A model generated the notes under the pieces. That model was not told where the DNA came from. It saw nothing but the letters and a program-made list of their open reading frames with translations, and made no database searches. The position numbers and the translations under genes were made by a program. Below, piece by piece: positions 7,475 through 16,020 of a stretch of DNA of 64,000 nucleotides. Source of the stretch: Saccharomonospora viridis DSM 43017. Lineage in GTDB: Bacteria; Actinomycetota; Actinomycetes; Mycobacteriales; Pseudonocardiaceae. Every line of letters begins with the position of its first letter. Position 1 is the stretch's first letter. The stretch lies in contig NC_013159.1 of the NCBI RefSeq assembly GCF_000023865.1, forward strand, positions 620,001 to 684,000, in the 5' to 3' direction.

Positions 7475-9983
7475 GGCGCAGTCCTCGGCGGGCGAGCTTG
7501 AGAACCCGCCCCTTGACCCTGCGGGCGAGTTCTGAGGGACCTCCTTCGGCAAGATAGGACCTCACGAGCGCGAGGTCACGTCGCACCAGCTCGGCCGCGC
7601 TCTTCGGCGGCGAGGGGGCGAGGTGGTCACCGCCCGGCAGACGGTCGGCGGCCGGGCGTGGATCGCGGCAGAACTCCACCAGTGGGCGCAACACGTTCGG
7701 CCACGTGAACCGCTCGGCCACGGCGACCATGCGCTCGCGACAGCCCTGCGCGAACTCGGTGTCGTACAGACACCGCTTCAGGGCCTTGGCCAGTTCCTCC
7801 GGGTCCTCCGCGGGCACCACCACGCCGAGTCGTTCGTCCCGGACCAGGTCGGCGAAAGCGTCGCCGTCGGTGGTGACGATCGGCAGGCCCGCCCACAGGT
7901 AGTCGAGGACCCTGGTGCGGAAGGCGAACATGGTCTCCACGTGCTCGAAATGGGTGGTGACCCCGCAGTCGGCGTCGAGCAGCCAGTTCTGCCGCTCGTC
8001 GTAGGGCACCCACCCCTCGTTGAAGAACACGTGTTTGCCGGTCAGCCCCAGCTTGTCGGCGAGGCGTTGCGTGCGCCCGGCGATGTCCATCTCGCCGACC
8101 TCGGGGTTCGGGTGTTTCATGCCGAGGAACACCAACCGCACGTCGGGGCACTCGGTGCTCAGCAGGTCGACGGCACGGATGAGCGTGAGCGGGTCGAACC
8201 AGTTGTAGACCCCACCGGCCCACAACACCACGCGATCGTCGGCGGCGATCCCGAGCTTGGCGCGCAGCCCGGGACCGGTGCGGCGCGGAGGCTCGGGTGA
8301 CAGCCCGAACGGCACCACGGCCAGCAGCGACCGGGTCGTCGGGTCGGCGTCGTACAGCCGGGGGGACAGGCGGCCCAGCGCCGTGAGGTGGCCGAGCCAC
8401 AGGTGCCGCTGTCGCTCCGAGGCGCACAGGAAGAAGTCGCCGCGCTCCAGCTGGGCGTCGAGGACCTTGGTGACGCCGGCGAGGTCCGCCTCGCGGATGT
8501 CGTCGGGTGCGTCGCGGCCCTGTTCCAGCAGTTCCAGGTGCATGGGGTCGTACACGTCGCAGACGACGATCTTGTGTGCGTACTCGTGCTTGAGCGAGGG
8601 GGCCAGTTCCAGGATGTGCCCCTGGAGAATCACGATATCCGCCCAGGCGACGTGATGGTCCAGTTCGTGTCTGCTCGCGGCCACCACCGGGAACGGTGCC
8701 GGCGGGGGATCGGCGACCGGGTTGACGGTCACCAGCCGCACGTCGTGTTCGCGAGACAGCACGTCGGCGATGTTCCACGCGCGGATGGCGGGCCCGGCCA
8801 TCCGGCTGGTGAGCGTGTCCCCGGTGATGACACAGATCGAACGACGGCTGCCGAAGGCGTCCTCGATGCCGAAGACCTCGGTCAGGATGTCGTGGGCGGC
8901 GAGGTACCGCGGCAGGGGGTAGGCGGGTTCCAACGCCTTGCGCAGCAGCGGGAGCAGGTCCGCGTCGGTGCGGACGCGTTTGGCCTGTTCCTCCGCCCGT
9001 GCCTCGGCCAAGGCCGGCAGCCGCTCCACGAACGCGTCGATCGCCAACACGCCCGCCAGCGCGCTCCGGGACACCGGTACGGGCGTGGTCTCGGGCGGAC
9101 CGACGCCGGACGCCAGGTCGAGCAGGGCGGGGTCGAGTTCACCCCGGGCGGTGGCGCGGCGCACGGTCAACGCCAACGCGGCGGGCAACACCTTCGCCAG
9201 CGTGTCGTCGGACAGATTCTTGTAGAGCGCGCACAGGGCGTTGCGCTCCAGCAGGAACGTCTCCCTGCCGCTGTCGGGGGCGTCCACCGCGGACATCGTG
9301 CCGTGGTGGCGGTGGTAGGCGATCGACGCGGGTTCGTACCGCACCCGCCAACCTCGCAGGTTGAGTCTCCAGCCGAGGTCGACGTCCTCGTAGAACATGA
9401 AGAAGTCGTCGTCGAACCCGCCCAGTTCCGCGAACACACTCGCCCGCACGAACATGGCCGATCCGGTGGCGAACAGCACGTCCTTGGCGGTGTCGTGCTC
9501 GGCCTGCGGCAGGTCGGCGATCGGGGTGTCGGCGTGGCGTTTGTAGCCCATGCCGAACCACGTCAGTCCGCCGTCGACGAAATCGGCCTTCTCACCGTCG
9601 AGATCGAGCACCTTGCTGGCGACGGCGGCGACGGTCGGGTCCGCGCGCAGGGCCGTGACGGCGGCGTCGATCCAGCGTGGATGGGGGCGGGCGTCGTTGT
9701 TGAGGAACGCCAACACCGTGCCCTGCGCGTGCCGGGCACCCAGATTGCAGCCGCCCGCGAAGCCGAGATTGCGTTCGGCCGCGATCAACGTCGCCGACGG
9801 CACGGCGGCTCGGATGCGGTCGGCATCGTCGCCGGGAGAGGCGTTGTCGACGCAGATGATCTCCAGGCGTGGATAGTCGAGTTCGCTGAGCGCGCGTAGG
9901 CACGCGATGGTGTCGTCGGCACCGCGGTAGTTGACGACGACGACAGAGACCGACGGCTGTGCGGTTTCCCCCTGGGCCAACAC
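7467..9983 (-). CDS. bifunctional GT2-GT4 glycosyltransferase fusion
   Basis: An 838-aa two-domain glycosyltransferase. Residues 1 to about 270 form a rhamnosyltransferase-like GT2 (GT-A) domain: SVVVVNYRGADDT, CVDNASPGDD, NLGFAGGCNLG, the DxD-like FLNNDARPH, and FMFYEDVDLGWRL. From about residue 380 a GT-B domain of GT4 type begins (ICVITGDTLTSRMAGPAIR) and continues to VVLWAGGVYNWFDPLTLI and HPNPEVGEMD. A helical linker lies between. Single-domain relatives are normally 250-400 aa, so this is a genuine fusion that could add two sugars in sequence (an inference). Its stop is overlapped by the next gene's start. Confidence 0.9.
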   Translation of the reverse strand: MLAQGETAQPSVSVVVVNYRGADDTIACLRALSELDYPRLEIICVDNASPGDDADRIRAAVPSATLIAAERNLGFAGGCNLGARHAQGTVLAFLNNDARPHPRWIDAAVTALRADPTVAAVASKVLDLDGEKADFVDGGLTWFGMGYKRHADTPIADLPQAEHDTAKDVLFATGSAMFVRASVFAELGGFDDDFFMFYEDVDLGWRLNLRGWRVRYEPASIAYHRHHGTMSAVDAPDSGRETFLLERNALCALYKNLSDDTLAKVLPAALALTVRRATARGELDPALLDLASGVGPPETTPVPVSRSALAGVLAIDAFVERLPALAEARAEEQAKRVRTDADLLPLLRKALEPAYPLPRYLAAHDILTEVFGIEDAFGSRRSICVITGDTLTSRMAGPAIRAWNIADVLSREHDVRLVTVNPVADPPPAPFPVVAASRHELDHHVAWADIVILQGHILELAPSLKHEYAHKIVVCDVYDPMHLELLEQGRDAPDDIREADLAGVTKVLDAQLERGDFFLCASERQRHLWLGHLTALGRLSPRLYDADPTTRSLLAVVPFGLSPEPPRRTGPGLRAKLGIAADDRVVLWAGGVYNWFDPLTLIRAVDLLSTECPDVRLVFLGMKHPNPEVGEMDIAGRTQRLADKLGLTGKHVFFNEGWVPYDERQNWLLDADCGVTTHFEHVETMFAFRTRVLDYLWAGLPIVTTDGDAFADLVRDERLGVVVPAEDPEELAKALKRCLYDTEFAQGCRERMVAVAERFTWPNVLRPLVEFCRDPRPAADRLPGGDHLAPSPPKSAAELVRRDLALVRSYLAEGGPSELARRVKGRVLKLARRGLRRG

Positions 9984-10008
9984 CGAGCTCCTTCCCGCCG
10001 AGCCAAGA

Positions 10009-10980
10009 CTACTGCCCGGCCCACCGATGCCAGACTTCGGCTCGACCTGTCACGCTGCGCCGCCCCACGGCCGCGCGGGCCCGCAGTGTCGCGGGCAACC
10101 GGACGGCGATGTCGGCCAACACCCGGCAGCGCAGCGCCACTCGGAAGTTCGCGGCCGTCGGCACCGCCGCACCGTGGCGGGACCAGCCCCTTCTGCGCAG
10201 CGGCAACACCGCCGTGAGGGCCGCGAACCGGGCCAGTTCGCGGGCGGCCACAGTGATCGGCGCACACCGCAGCAGGGTCAGCAGCCGGTTCCGCTCGTTC
10301 CACCGGTGGAAGCGAGTCGAACCGGGGCGGGTGCTCGCGCCGTGCCGGTGCACGACGACGGCGTCGCGGGCCACGGCGATGTCGTAACCGGCCAGCCGAA
10401 GTCGCCAGGCCGTGTCGGTGTCCTCGTAGTAGCAGAAGTACTCGGCGGGTACACCGCCCACTTCACGCAACGTGTCCGTGCGCAGCAGCACCGCGCCGCC
10501 GCAGAAACCGAACGGGGGCCGGGGTTCGGTGAGGTCGGCGCCGTGGCCGTCGGCCGTCAGGCACACGCCGTACGACTGGGGTGTGCCGTCGGGGCGCAGC
10601 AGGAGCGAGGCGACGGCCGCGAGTCGTCCGTCGGCCCGCAGTGTGTCCTCGAGGGCGGAAAGCCAGCCGGGTTCGGGTACGGCGTCGTCGTTGAGCCAGG
10701 CCAAAAACGGTGTGTCCACGTATGGCAGGGCGGCGGCGACACCGCCGGCGTAGCCGGTGTTGCGGGGCAACCGGAGAACCCGCGGCCGACTCGGGTGCCG
10801 CGCGAGCACGACCGAGGTTCCGTCGTCGGAGGCGTTGTCGATCACGATCGTCCGGTGTGGACGGTCCTGTGCGGTAAGGCCGTCGAGACAGTCGGCGATG
10901 TGGTCCGCGCCGCGCCAGGTGACCACGACGACGGTGGTGGCGACGGGGTGAGACGTCGTGACGGGAACGTCGGTCGGCAC
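10009..10980 (-). CDS. glycosyltransferase family 2, rhamnosyltransferase-like
   Basis: A 323-aa GT-A glycosyltransferase. The motifs TVVVVTWRGADHI, TIVIDNASDDGT, RNTGYAGGVAAA, the metal-binding AWLNDDAVPEPGW and YFCYYEDTDTAWRL are typical of dTDP-rhamnosyl and related transferases. The GTG start at 10980 is chosen because a TATCCT hexamer lies exactly 6 nt upstream, suggesting leaderless translation, and because an upstream start would overlap the divergent gene. It lies 25 bp from the GT2-GT4 fusion on the same strand, probably one operon ending at 6389. Confidence 0.88.
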   Translation of the reverse strand: MPTDVPVTTSHPVATTVVVVTWRGADHIADCLDGLTAQDRPHRTIVIDNASDDGTSVVLARHPSRPRVLRLPRNTGYAGGVAAALPYVDTPFLAWLNDDAVPEPGWLSALEDTLRADGRLAAVASLLLRPDGTPQSYGVCLTADGHGADLTEPRPPFGFCGGAVLLRTDTLREVGGVPAEYFCYYEDTDTAWRLRLAGYDIAVARDAVVVHRHGASTRPGSTRFHRWNERNRLLTLLRCAPITVAARELARFAALTAVLPLRRRGWSRHGAAVPTAANFRVALRCRVLADIAVRLPATLRARAAVGRRSVTGRAEVWHRWAGQ

Positions 10981-11020
10981 CGGAGCAGGATAGCCGGGGT
11001 GGGGGCGGCAGAATGGCCGC
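10981..11020. promoter_or_regulatory. 40-bp divergent leaderless promoter pair
   Basis: Only 40 bp separate two divergently transcribed glycosyltransferase genes. On the minus strand TATCCT (10992-10987) lies 6 nt before GTG 10980. On the plus strand CAGAAT (11009-11014) lies 6 nt before GTG 11021. Neither start has a Shine-Dalgarno, so both mRNAs are predicted to begin at or near their start codons. Confidence 0.6.
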
Positions 11021-12160
11021 GTGCCGGAACTGGTGGTCGTCGCCGAGCAGTTACTCGCCGCCGTCCCGGGCGGCACGGGCCGCTACACCGCCCAGCTGTT
11101 GCGGGCGCTGGCCGCCACCGCGCCGCCCGGCTGGACGGTGTCGAGCGTCGTCGCCCGACGTCCTGACGTGGAGGCGGCGCGCGTAGAAGGGGTCGCGGGG
11201 CCGCGGGTGCTGCCGTTACCGCCCCGGGCACTGGTGGCGTCCTGGGAAGCGGGGATACCGCTGTGGCCGGGCGGCGACGCCGTGCACGCGCCCACCCCAC
11301 TGGCCCCGCCGAGGAGCCCCCGCGGCCGCACGCTGTCGGTGACGGTGCACGACACCGTGCCGTGGACCCATCCTGAGACCCTCACCCCGCGCGGCGTGAG
11401 TTGGCATCGGCGGATGGTCGAGCGGGCGGCACGGCGGGCGGACACGGTGGTGGTGCCCACCGAGGCCGTGGCCCGCGATCTCACCGCGCGAGTCCCGATG
11501 TGCGCCCGCGTCCGCGTGGCACCCCACGGGGTCACCGACCTCGGCCCACCCACACCCGTGCCGGGGTTGCCTCGACGCTACGTGCTGGTGGTGGGGACGG
11601 TGGAACCCCGCAAGGGGATCGACGTGCTCGTCGAAGCCGTCGCCGAACTGACCCGGTCCGGAGAGGCCGCCACCGACGTACCACTGCTGGTGGTGGGACA
11701 GCCGGGTTGGGGAGGACTGGACCCGCTTCGACTGGCGGCCCGACACGGACTGGTCGACGGGCGCGTGCGCGTGCTCGGCCGACTCACCGACGGCGAACTG
11801 GCGACCGTGCTGCGCAACGCGACCGTGGTGGCCGTGCCGAGCCTGGCGGAGGGCTTCGGGTTACCGGTCCTGGAGGCCATGGCCGCGGGCGTCCCCGTGG
11901 TCCACTCCGACGATCCGGCGTTGGTGGAGGTGTCGGCGAAAGCCGCGGAGGTGGTGCCGCGTGGGGACGCGCGGGCGCTCGCGACAGGGCTGCGGAAAGT
12001 GCTGACCGATCCCGATCTGGCCGCCGGCCGTGTCGCCGCGGGGAAAGCCCGGGCCCGTGACTTCTCGTGGCACCGGGCCGCCACGGTCGTCTGGGACTGC
12101 CACACGGGTAAAGACGGCGGTTTGTCGGATCCCGGCCAACAGCACGGCGGGGAGTCGTAG
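11021..12160 (+). CDS. glycosyltransferase family 4
   Basis: A 379-aa GT-B glycosyltransferase, related to mannosyl and rhamnosyl transferases. It has an N-terminal glycine-rich loop (AAVPGGTGRYTAQLL), the central VHDTVPWTHPETL, the interdomain VLVVGTVEPRKGIDVLVEA, and the C-terminal donor site SLAEGFGLPVLEAMAAGVPVV with the conserved Glu pair. The start is GTG 11021, leaderless with CAGAAT 6 nt upstream. The gene ends in TAG at 12160, which doubles as the first three bases of the next gene's -10 element. It is the first of three plus-strand transferases. Confidence 0.9.
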   Translation: MPELVVVAEQLLAAVPGGTGRYTAQLLRALAATAPPGWTVSSVVARRPDVEAARVEGVAGPRVLPLPPRALVASWEAGIPLWPGGDAVHAPTPLAPPRSPRGRTLSVTVHDTVPWTHPETLTPRGVSWHRRMVERAARRADTVVVPTEAVARDLTARVPMCARVRVAPHGVTDLGPPTPVPGLPRRYVLVVGTVEPRKGIDVLVEAVAELTRSGEAATDVPLLVVGQPGWGGLDPLRLAARHGLVDGRVRVLGRLTDGELATVLRNATVVAVPSLAEGFGLPVLEAMAAGVPVVHSDDPALVEVSAKAAEVVPRGDARALATGLRKVLTDPDLAAGRVAAGKARARDFSWHRAATVVWDCHTGKDGGLSDPGQQHGGES

Positions 12161-12169
12161 GCTGCACGA

Positions 12170-13318
12170 GTGCCCGAACCGCGTGTGTTGATCGACGCTA
12201 CGGCCGTACCGGCCGATCGTGGAGGGGTGGGTCGGTACGTCGATTCCCTCATCGCCGCGCTCGACGAGGGCGGCGCCCGCCTCACCGTGGTCTGCCAGGC
12301 CCGTGACGCACAGCTGTACTCCGAGCTGGCGCCGCACGCGCGGGTGGTGCATACCGCCCAGTCCGCGGCCACCCGGACCGCGCGGCTGACGTGGGAACAG
12401 ACCACCCTGCCCGGCCTGGCGCGCAGGCTCGCCGTCGACGTCGTGCACTCCCCGCATTACACGATGCCCCTGGCGGGCCGCACGGCCTCGGTGGTGACCC
12501 TGCACGACGCGACGTTCTTCACCGACGCGGGACTGCACTCCTCGGTGAAAGCGCGGTTCTTCCGAGCGTGGACGGTGACGGCGTTGCGTCGTGCGACACT
12601 GTGCGTGGTCCCCAGCTTCGCCACCGCCGAGGAGTTACGTCGGGTCACCCGGGTACGCGACGCGGAGCTGCGGGTGATCCAGCATGGGGTCGACGTCAAC
12701 CGGTTCCACCCGCCGACGGCGGAGGAGATACAGGCGGCCCGCGACGTGGTGGGACTGGGCGCCATGCCGTATCTGGCGTTCCTCGGTGCGCTCGAACCGC
12801 GCAAGAACGTACCGGCGTTGATCAGGGGTTTCTCGCTGGCGGTGGCCGACCGGCCCGATCCCCCCGCGCTGGTGCTGGCCGGGCAACCGGGATGGGACTC
12901 CCAAGTGGAGAGTGCCCTCGCCGCGGCCCCGTTGAGACTCCGGGTGATCCGAGCGGGATACCTGCCGTACGACACGCTCGCCGGGTTCCTCGGTGGGGCG
13001 GAACTCGTGGCGTATCCGAGTCTCGGGGAGGGATTCGGGCTGCCCGTGCTGGAGGCGATGGCCTCCGGTGCCTGCGTGCTGACCACACGCCGTCTCGCGC
13101 TGCCCGAAGTGGGTGGCGACGCCGTGGCGTACTGCGGAGTCGGAGCGGGGGACATCGCCGCCGCCCTGCGGGAGCTGCTCGACAACCCGGGCCGTCGGGC
13201 TGAACTGATGCAGGCCGCGCTGCGCCGGGCCAAGGAGTTCTCCTGGGCCACCAGCGCCGCTTTGCACCGGGAGGCCTACGACCGGGCCTGGCACAAGCAT
13301 CGCCGAGCCAAGGCGTGA
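12170..13318 (+). CDS. glycosyltransferase family 4
   Basis: A 382-aa GT-B enzyme paralogous to the preceding gene. It has DRGGVGRYVDSLI near residue 20, VVTLHDATFFTD, FLGALEPRKNVPALIRG and SLGEGFGLPVLEAMASGACVL, the GT4 donor-binding Glu motif. The GTG start at 12170 lies 6 nt after TAGGCT (12158-12163), so it probably has its own leaderless promoter even though only 9 bp separate it from the previous gene. It likely acts on the same glycan as its neighbours; specificity is unknown. Confidence 0.9.
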   Translation: MPEPRVLIDATAVPADRGGVGRYVDSLIAALDEGGARLTVVCQARDAQLYSELAPHARVVHTAQSAATRTARLTWEQTTLPGLARRLAVDVVHSPHYTMPLAGRTASVVTLHDATFFTDAGLHSSVKARFFRAWTVTALRRATLCVVPSFATAEELRRVTRVRDAELRVIQHGVDVNRFHPPTAEEIQAARDVVGLGAMPYLAFLGALEPRKNVPALIRGFSLAVADRPDPPALVLAGQPGWDSQVESALAAAPLRLRVIRAGYLPYDTLAGFLGGAELVAYPSLGEGFGLPVLEAMASGACVLTTRRLALPEVGGDAVAYCGVGAGDIAAALRELLDNPGRRAELMQAALRRAKEFSWATSAALHREAYDRAWHKHRRAKA

Positions 13319-13382
13319 CCACCGGTCCGCGCTGCCCGCCCTGCCGGAGTCTCACGTGGTGTCACGGGTGCACAATGGCACC

Positions 13383-14249
13383 GTGACGGAGCCGAAGAAT
13401 TACGGTGACGCGCTCGCCGTAGTGACAGTGACGTATTCGCCGGGGGAGACTCTGACCCGCTTCCTCGACACGCTGGAGAAAGCCACCGAGCGCGACGTCC
13501 AGGTGGTACTCGCCGACAACGGTTCCGTCGACGGTGCGCCGGAACGGGCCGCGGCCGAACGCGACAACGTCCGATTCGTCCCCACGGGCGGCAACCTCGG
13601 CTACGGCGGCGGCGCCAACGCCGGTGTCGCCTCACTCGGCGACGACGTCGGATGGATCGTCATCGCCAATCCCGACCTGGAGTGGGACCCCGGTTCGATC
13701 GACGCCCTGTTGGAAGTCGCGCAGCGTTGGCCTCGGGGCGGGGCGTTCGGCCCGTTGATCCGGGAACCCGACGGGACGGTGTACCCGTCGGCGCGGCTGC
13801 TGCCGTCGCTCGGACGTGGCATCGGGCACGCGGTGTTCGGCAAGATCTGGCCCCGTAACCCGTGGACCCGCTCCTACCGGCAGGAAACGGCCGCCCCCAC
13901 CGAACGCACCGCGGGTTGGCTGTCCGGATCGTGCCTGCTGCTGCGCCGGGAGGCGTTCGACGCCGTCGGAGGCTTCGACACCCGATACTTCATGTACTTC
14001 GAGGACGTCGACCTCGGCGACCGGTTGAGCCGGGCGGGTTGGCTCAACGTCTACGCGCCGTCGGCCAGCGTCATGCACATCGGCGGACAGTCGACGTCAC
14101 AGGCGTCGGCGCGGATGCTCGCCGCGCACCACGACAGCGCCTACCGTTACCTCGCCGATCGATACACCGGGCTGAGGTGGAAGCCGGTGTTGGCGGCCAT
14201 CCGGATCGGACTGGCGATCAGGCTGAAGCTCGAGACCCGAAAGGCGTGA
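13383..14249 (+). CDS. wbbL: WbbL-like rhamnosyltransferase (GT2)
   Basis: A 288-aa GT-A enzyme resembling mycobacterial WbbL, which transfers rhamnose from dTDP-Rha to decaprenyl-PP-GlcNAc to make the arabinogalactan linkage unit. Motifs are AVVTVTYSPGETL, VVLADNGSVDGAPE, GGNLGYGGGANAGV, the DxD-equivalent IANPDLEWDPG, GWLSGSCLLLRREAFD and YFMYFEDVDLGDRL. The GTG start at 13383 is chosen because CACAAT (13371-13376) lies 6 nt upstream; the in-frame GTG at 13356 has no such signal. Placement between rmlD and manB matches the mycobacterial order rmlD-wbbL-manB, from memory, with extra transferases inserted. Confidence 0.85.
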   Translation: MTEPKNYGDALAVVTVTYSPGETLTRFLDTLEKATERDVQVVLADNGSVDGAPERAAAERDNVRFVPTGGNLGYGGGANAGVASLGDDVGWIVIANPDLEWDPGSIDALLEVAQRWPRGGAFGPLIREPDGTVYPSARLLPSLGRGIGHAVFGKIWPRNPWTRSYRQETAAPTERTAGWLSGSCLLLRREAFDAVGGFDTRYFMYFEDVDLGDRLSRAGWLNVYAPSASVMHIGGQSTSQASARMLAAHHDSAYRYLADRYTGLRWKPVLAAIRIGLAIRLKLETRKA

Positions 14250-14344
14250 CCGCTACGCGCGTGGCCGTGCCGGACGGCACTCAACGTCGGCCGGACGTCC
14301 CGGATCGGATCCCCGGGGTGTCCTGACTGTCACAGCCCTTACCG

Positions 14345-14788
14345 TCACAGCCCTTCGAGACGACGGGCGACGTACGACTGCGGCTGCTGCTGTTTCGTGA
14401 CGGTGGGCACCAGCCCGCCCTCCTCGGTGCCGGGCTCCTCCTGCTCGGCACCGGCGGACGCCGCGTTGGGCCCGTCCGCACCCTCCGGTTGGATCCGCAA
14501 AGGCTGCGTGACCGTCGCCTGATCGGTGGCCTCCCGCAGCGACGTGGTCTGATCCGCCTCCGCGAGGTGGGACTCACGCCGCTCGGTGTCGTTGGCCCGG
14601 ATCATCGAGGCCGGCAGTTTCGTCGTCGTGTCAGGGTCGGGCTCGGCGTCGATGCGCTGCACCACTGCCCGCGGAATCTTGAGCGTGCTCGCGGAATCCA
14701 TCGGCGACGTCATGTTGTCCGGAGTGACAACGCCTTTACGCGCCCCTGCTCGTGCGAGCACGGCGTCCGCGCGGTCGCGGGGATCCAT
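14345..14788 (-). CDS. hypothetical protein, Gln/Glu-rich, 147 aa
   Basis: Unrecognised function. From ATG 14788 (GAGG just upstream, short spacing) the product starts MDPRDRADAVLARAGARKG, a terminus I recall in uncharacterised actinobacterial proteins. It is hydrophilic with no signal peptide or span. The middle reads as an ordered segment (TLKIPRAVVQRIDAE), the C-terminal half is low-complexity and Gln/Glu/Ala-rich, and it ends SYVARRLEGL. It is transcribed divergently from manB and convergently with wbbL. A 12-bp direct repeat GTCACAGCCCTT overlaps its stop. An alternative start is GTG 14812. Confidence 0.65.
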   Translation of the reverse strand: MDPRDRADAVLARAGARKGVVTPDNMTSPMDSASTLKIPRAVVQRIDAEPDPDTTTKLPASMIRANDTERRESHLAEADQTTSLREATDQATVTQPLRIQPEGADGPNAASAGAEQEEPGTEEGGLVPTVTKQQQPQSYVARRLEGL

Positions 14789-14940
14789 GTCCTCGTACCC
14801 CCATACCCTCACCGATGGCCCTCTCTGCACGGGGCCGCCGCCTTTGGTGTCTAGGGTAGGCCCTCTGGCACCCGACCGTCGAAGGTTGGGTGCGATTTGT
14901 GTTGGCGTCGATGAAGTGATGAGGGAGGGGTCCGCGCGAA
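14789..14940. promoter_or_regulatory. divergent promoter region, hypothetical / manB
   Basis: A 152-bp spacer between divergent genes containing AT-richer patches around 14850-14925. ATG 14941 follows GAGGGAGGGG with a longer than usual spacing. No operator is clear. Confidence 0.4.
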
Positions 14941-16020
14941 ATGGCGTCCGTGTCGGGTGTCGATGCCGTGATCCTGGTCGGGGGTAAGGGCACGCGGTTA
15001 CGTCCGCTGACGCTGTCGGCACCCAAGCCGATGTTGCCCACCGCGGGTGTTCCGTTCCTGTCCCACGTGCTCTCCCGCATCCGTGCGGTGGGGATCACGC
15101 ACGTGGTGCTCGGTACGTCGTACCGGGCCGAGGTCTTCGAGGAACACTTCGGTGACGGCTCCGAGCTCGGGCTCGACATCGAGTACGTGGCGGAATCGGA
15201 ACCGCTGGACACGGGCGGGGCGATCCGCAACGTCGCCGATCGGCTGCGCAACGACGACGTGGTGGTGTTCAACGGCGACATCCTCTCCGGCGCGGACCTC
15301 GGTGCACTGGTGACCACGCATCGCGAAGTGGCGGCCGACGTGACCCTGCACCTCCAGCGGGTCGACGACCCGTCCCGGTTCGGCTCGGTCCCCACCGACG
15401 CCGACGGTCGGGTCACGGCGTTTCTGGAGAAGACCCCCAATCCCCCCACCGACCAGATCAACGCGGGCTGCTACGTGTTCCGGCGTTCGGTGATCGAGGA
15501 GATCCCGGCGGGCCGGCCGGTGTCCGTGGAACGTGAAACGTTCCCCGGCCTGTTGGAGAGCGGTCGGCACGTGCACGGCTTCGTCGACGATTCGTACTGG
15601 CTCGACGTCGGGACCCCGGAGGCGTTCGTGCGCGGTTCGGCCGACCTGGTCACCGGTGTGGCCCCCACGGAAGCCCTGCCGGGACCCACGGGCGAGCGGC
15701 TCGTGCTCGACGGTGCCTCGGTGGCCGACGACGCCGTGGTCACCGACGGGTCGACGATCGGCGCGGGCGCGTACGTGGCCTCGAGCGCGCAGGTGCGCGG
15801 TTCGGTGCTGTTCGACGGCGCGTCGGTGGCCGAAGGGGCCGTGGTGGAGCGGTCGGTTCTCGGGAAGGGGGCGCGGGTCGGCAAGGGTGCCGTGTTGCGT
15901 GGGGTCGTCGTCGGGGACGGGGCGTCGGTGGGGGCCGACTGCGAACTGCTCGACGGCGCGCGGGTGTGGCCGGACGTCGAACTGCCCGAGTCGGCGATCC
16001 GGTTCTCCAGCGATGCCTGA
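14941..16020 (+). CDS. manB: mannose-1-phosphate guanylyltransferase (GDP-mannose pyrophosphorylase)
   Basis: A 359-aa nucleotidyltransferase making GDP-mannose from GTP and mannose-1-phosphate. The N-terminal domain carries the signature ILVGGKGTRLRPLTLSAPKP near residue 11, FNGDILSG for metal and sugar binding, and GCYVF. The C-terminal part from about residue 245 is a left-handed beta-helix of hexapeptide repeats (DGSTIGAGAYV, GKGARVGKGAVL). The symbol follows mycobacterial usage for the Rv3264c protein. GDP-mannose would feed mannosyl transfer in lipoglycan or glycoprotein synthesis. An 8-bp ATGCCTGA overlap couples it to the next gene. Confidence 0.9.
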   Translation: MASVSGVDAVILVGGKGTRLRPLTLSAPKPMLPTAGVPFLSHVLSRIRAVGITHVVLGTSYRAEVFEEHFGDGSELGLDIEYVAESEPLDTGGAIRNVADRLRNDDVVVFNGDILSGADLGALVTTHREVAADVTLHLQRVDDPSRFGSVPTDADGRVTAFLEKTPNPPTDQINAGCYVFRRSVIEEIPAGRPVSVERETFPGLLESGRHVHGFVDDSYWLDVGTPEAFVRGSADLVTGVAPTEALPGPTGERLVLDGASVADDAVVTDGSTIGAGAYVASSAQVRGSVLFDGASVAEGAVVERSVLGKGARVGKGAVLRGVVVGDGASVGADCELLDGARVWPDVELPESAIRFSSDA

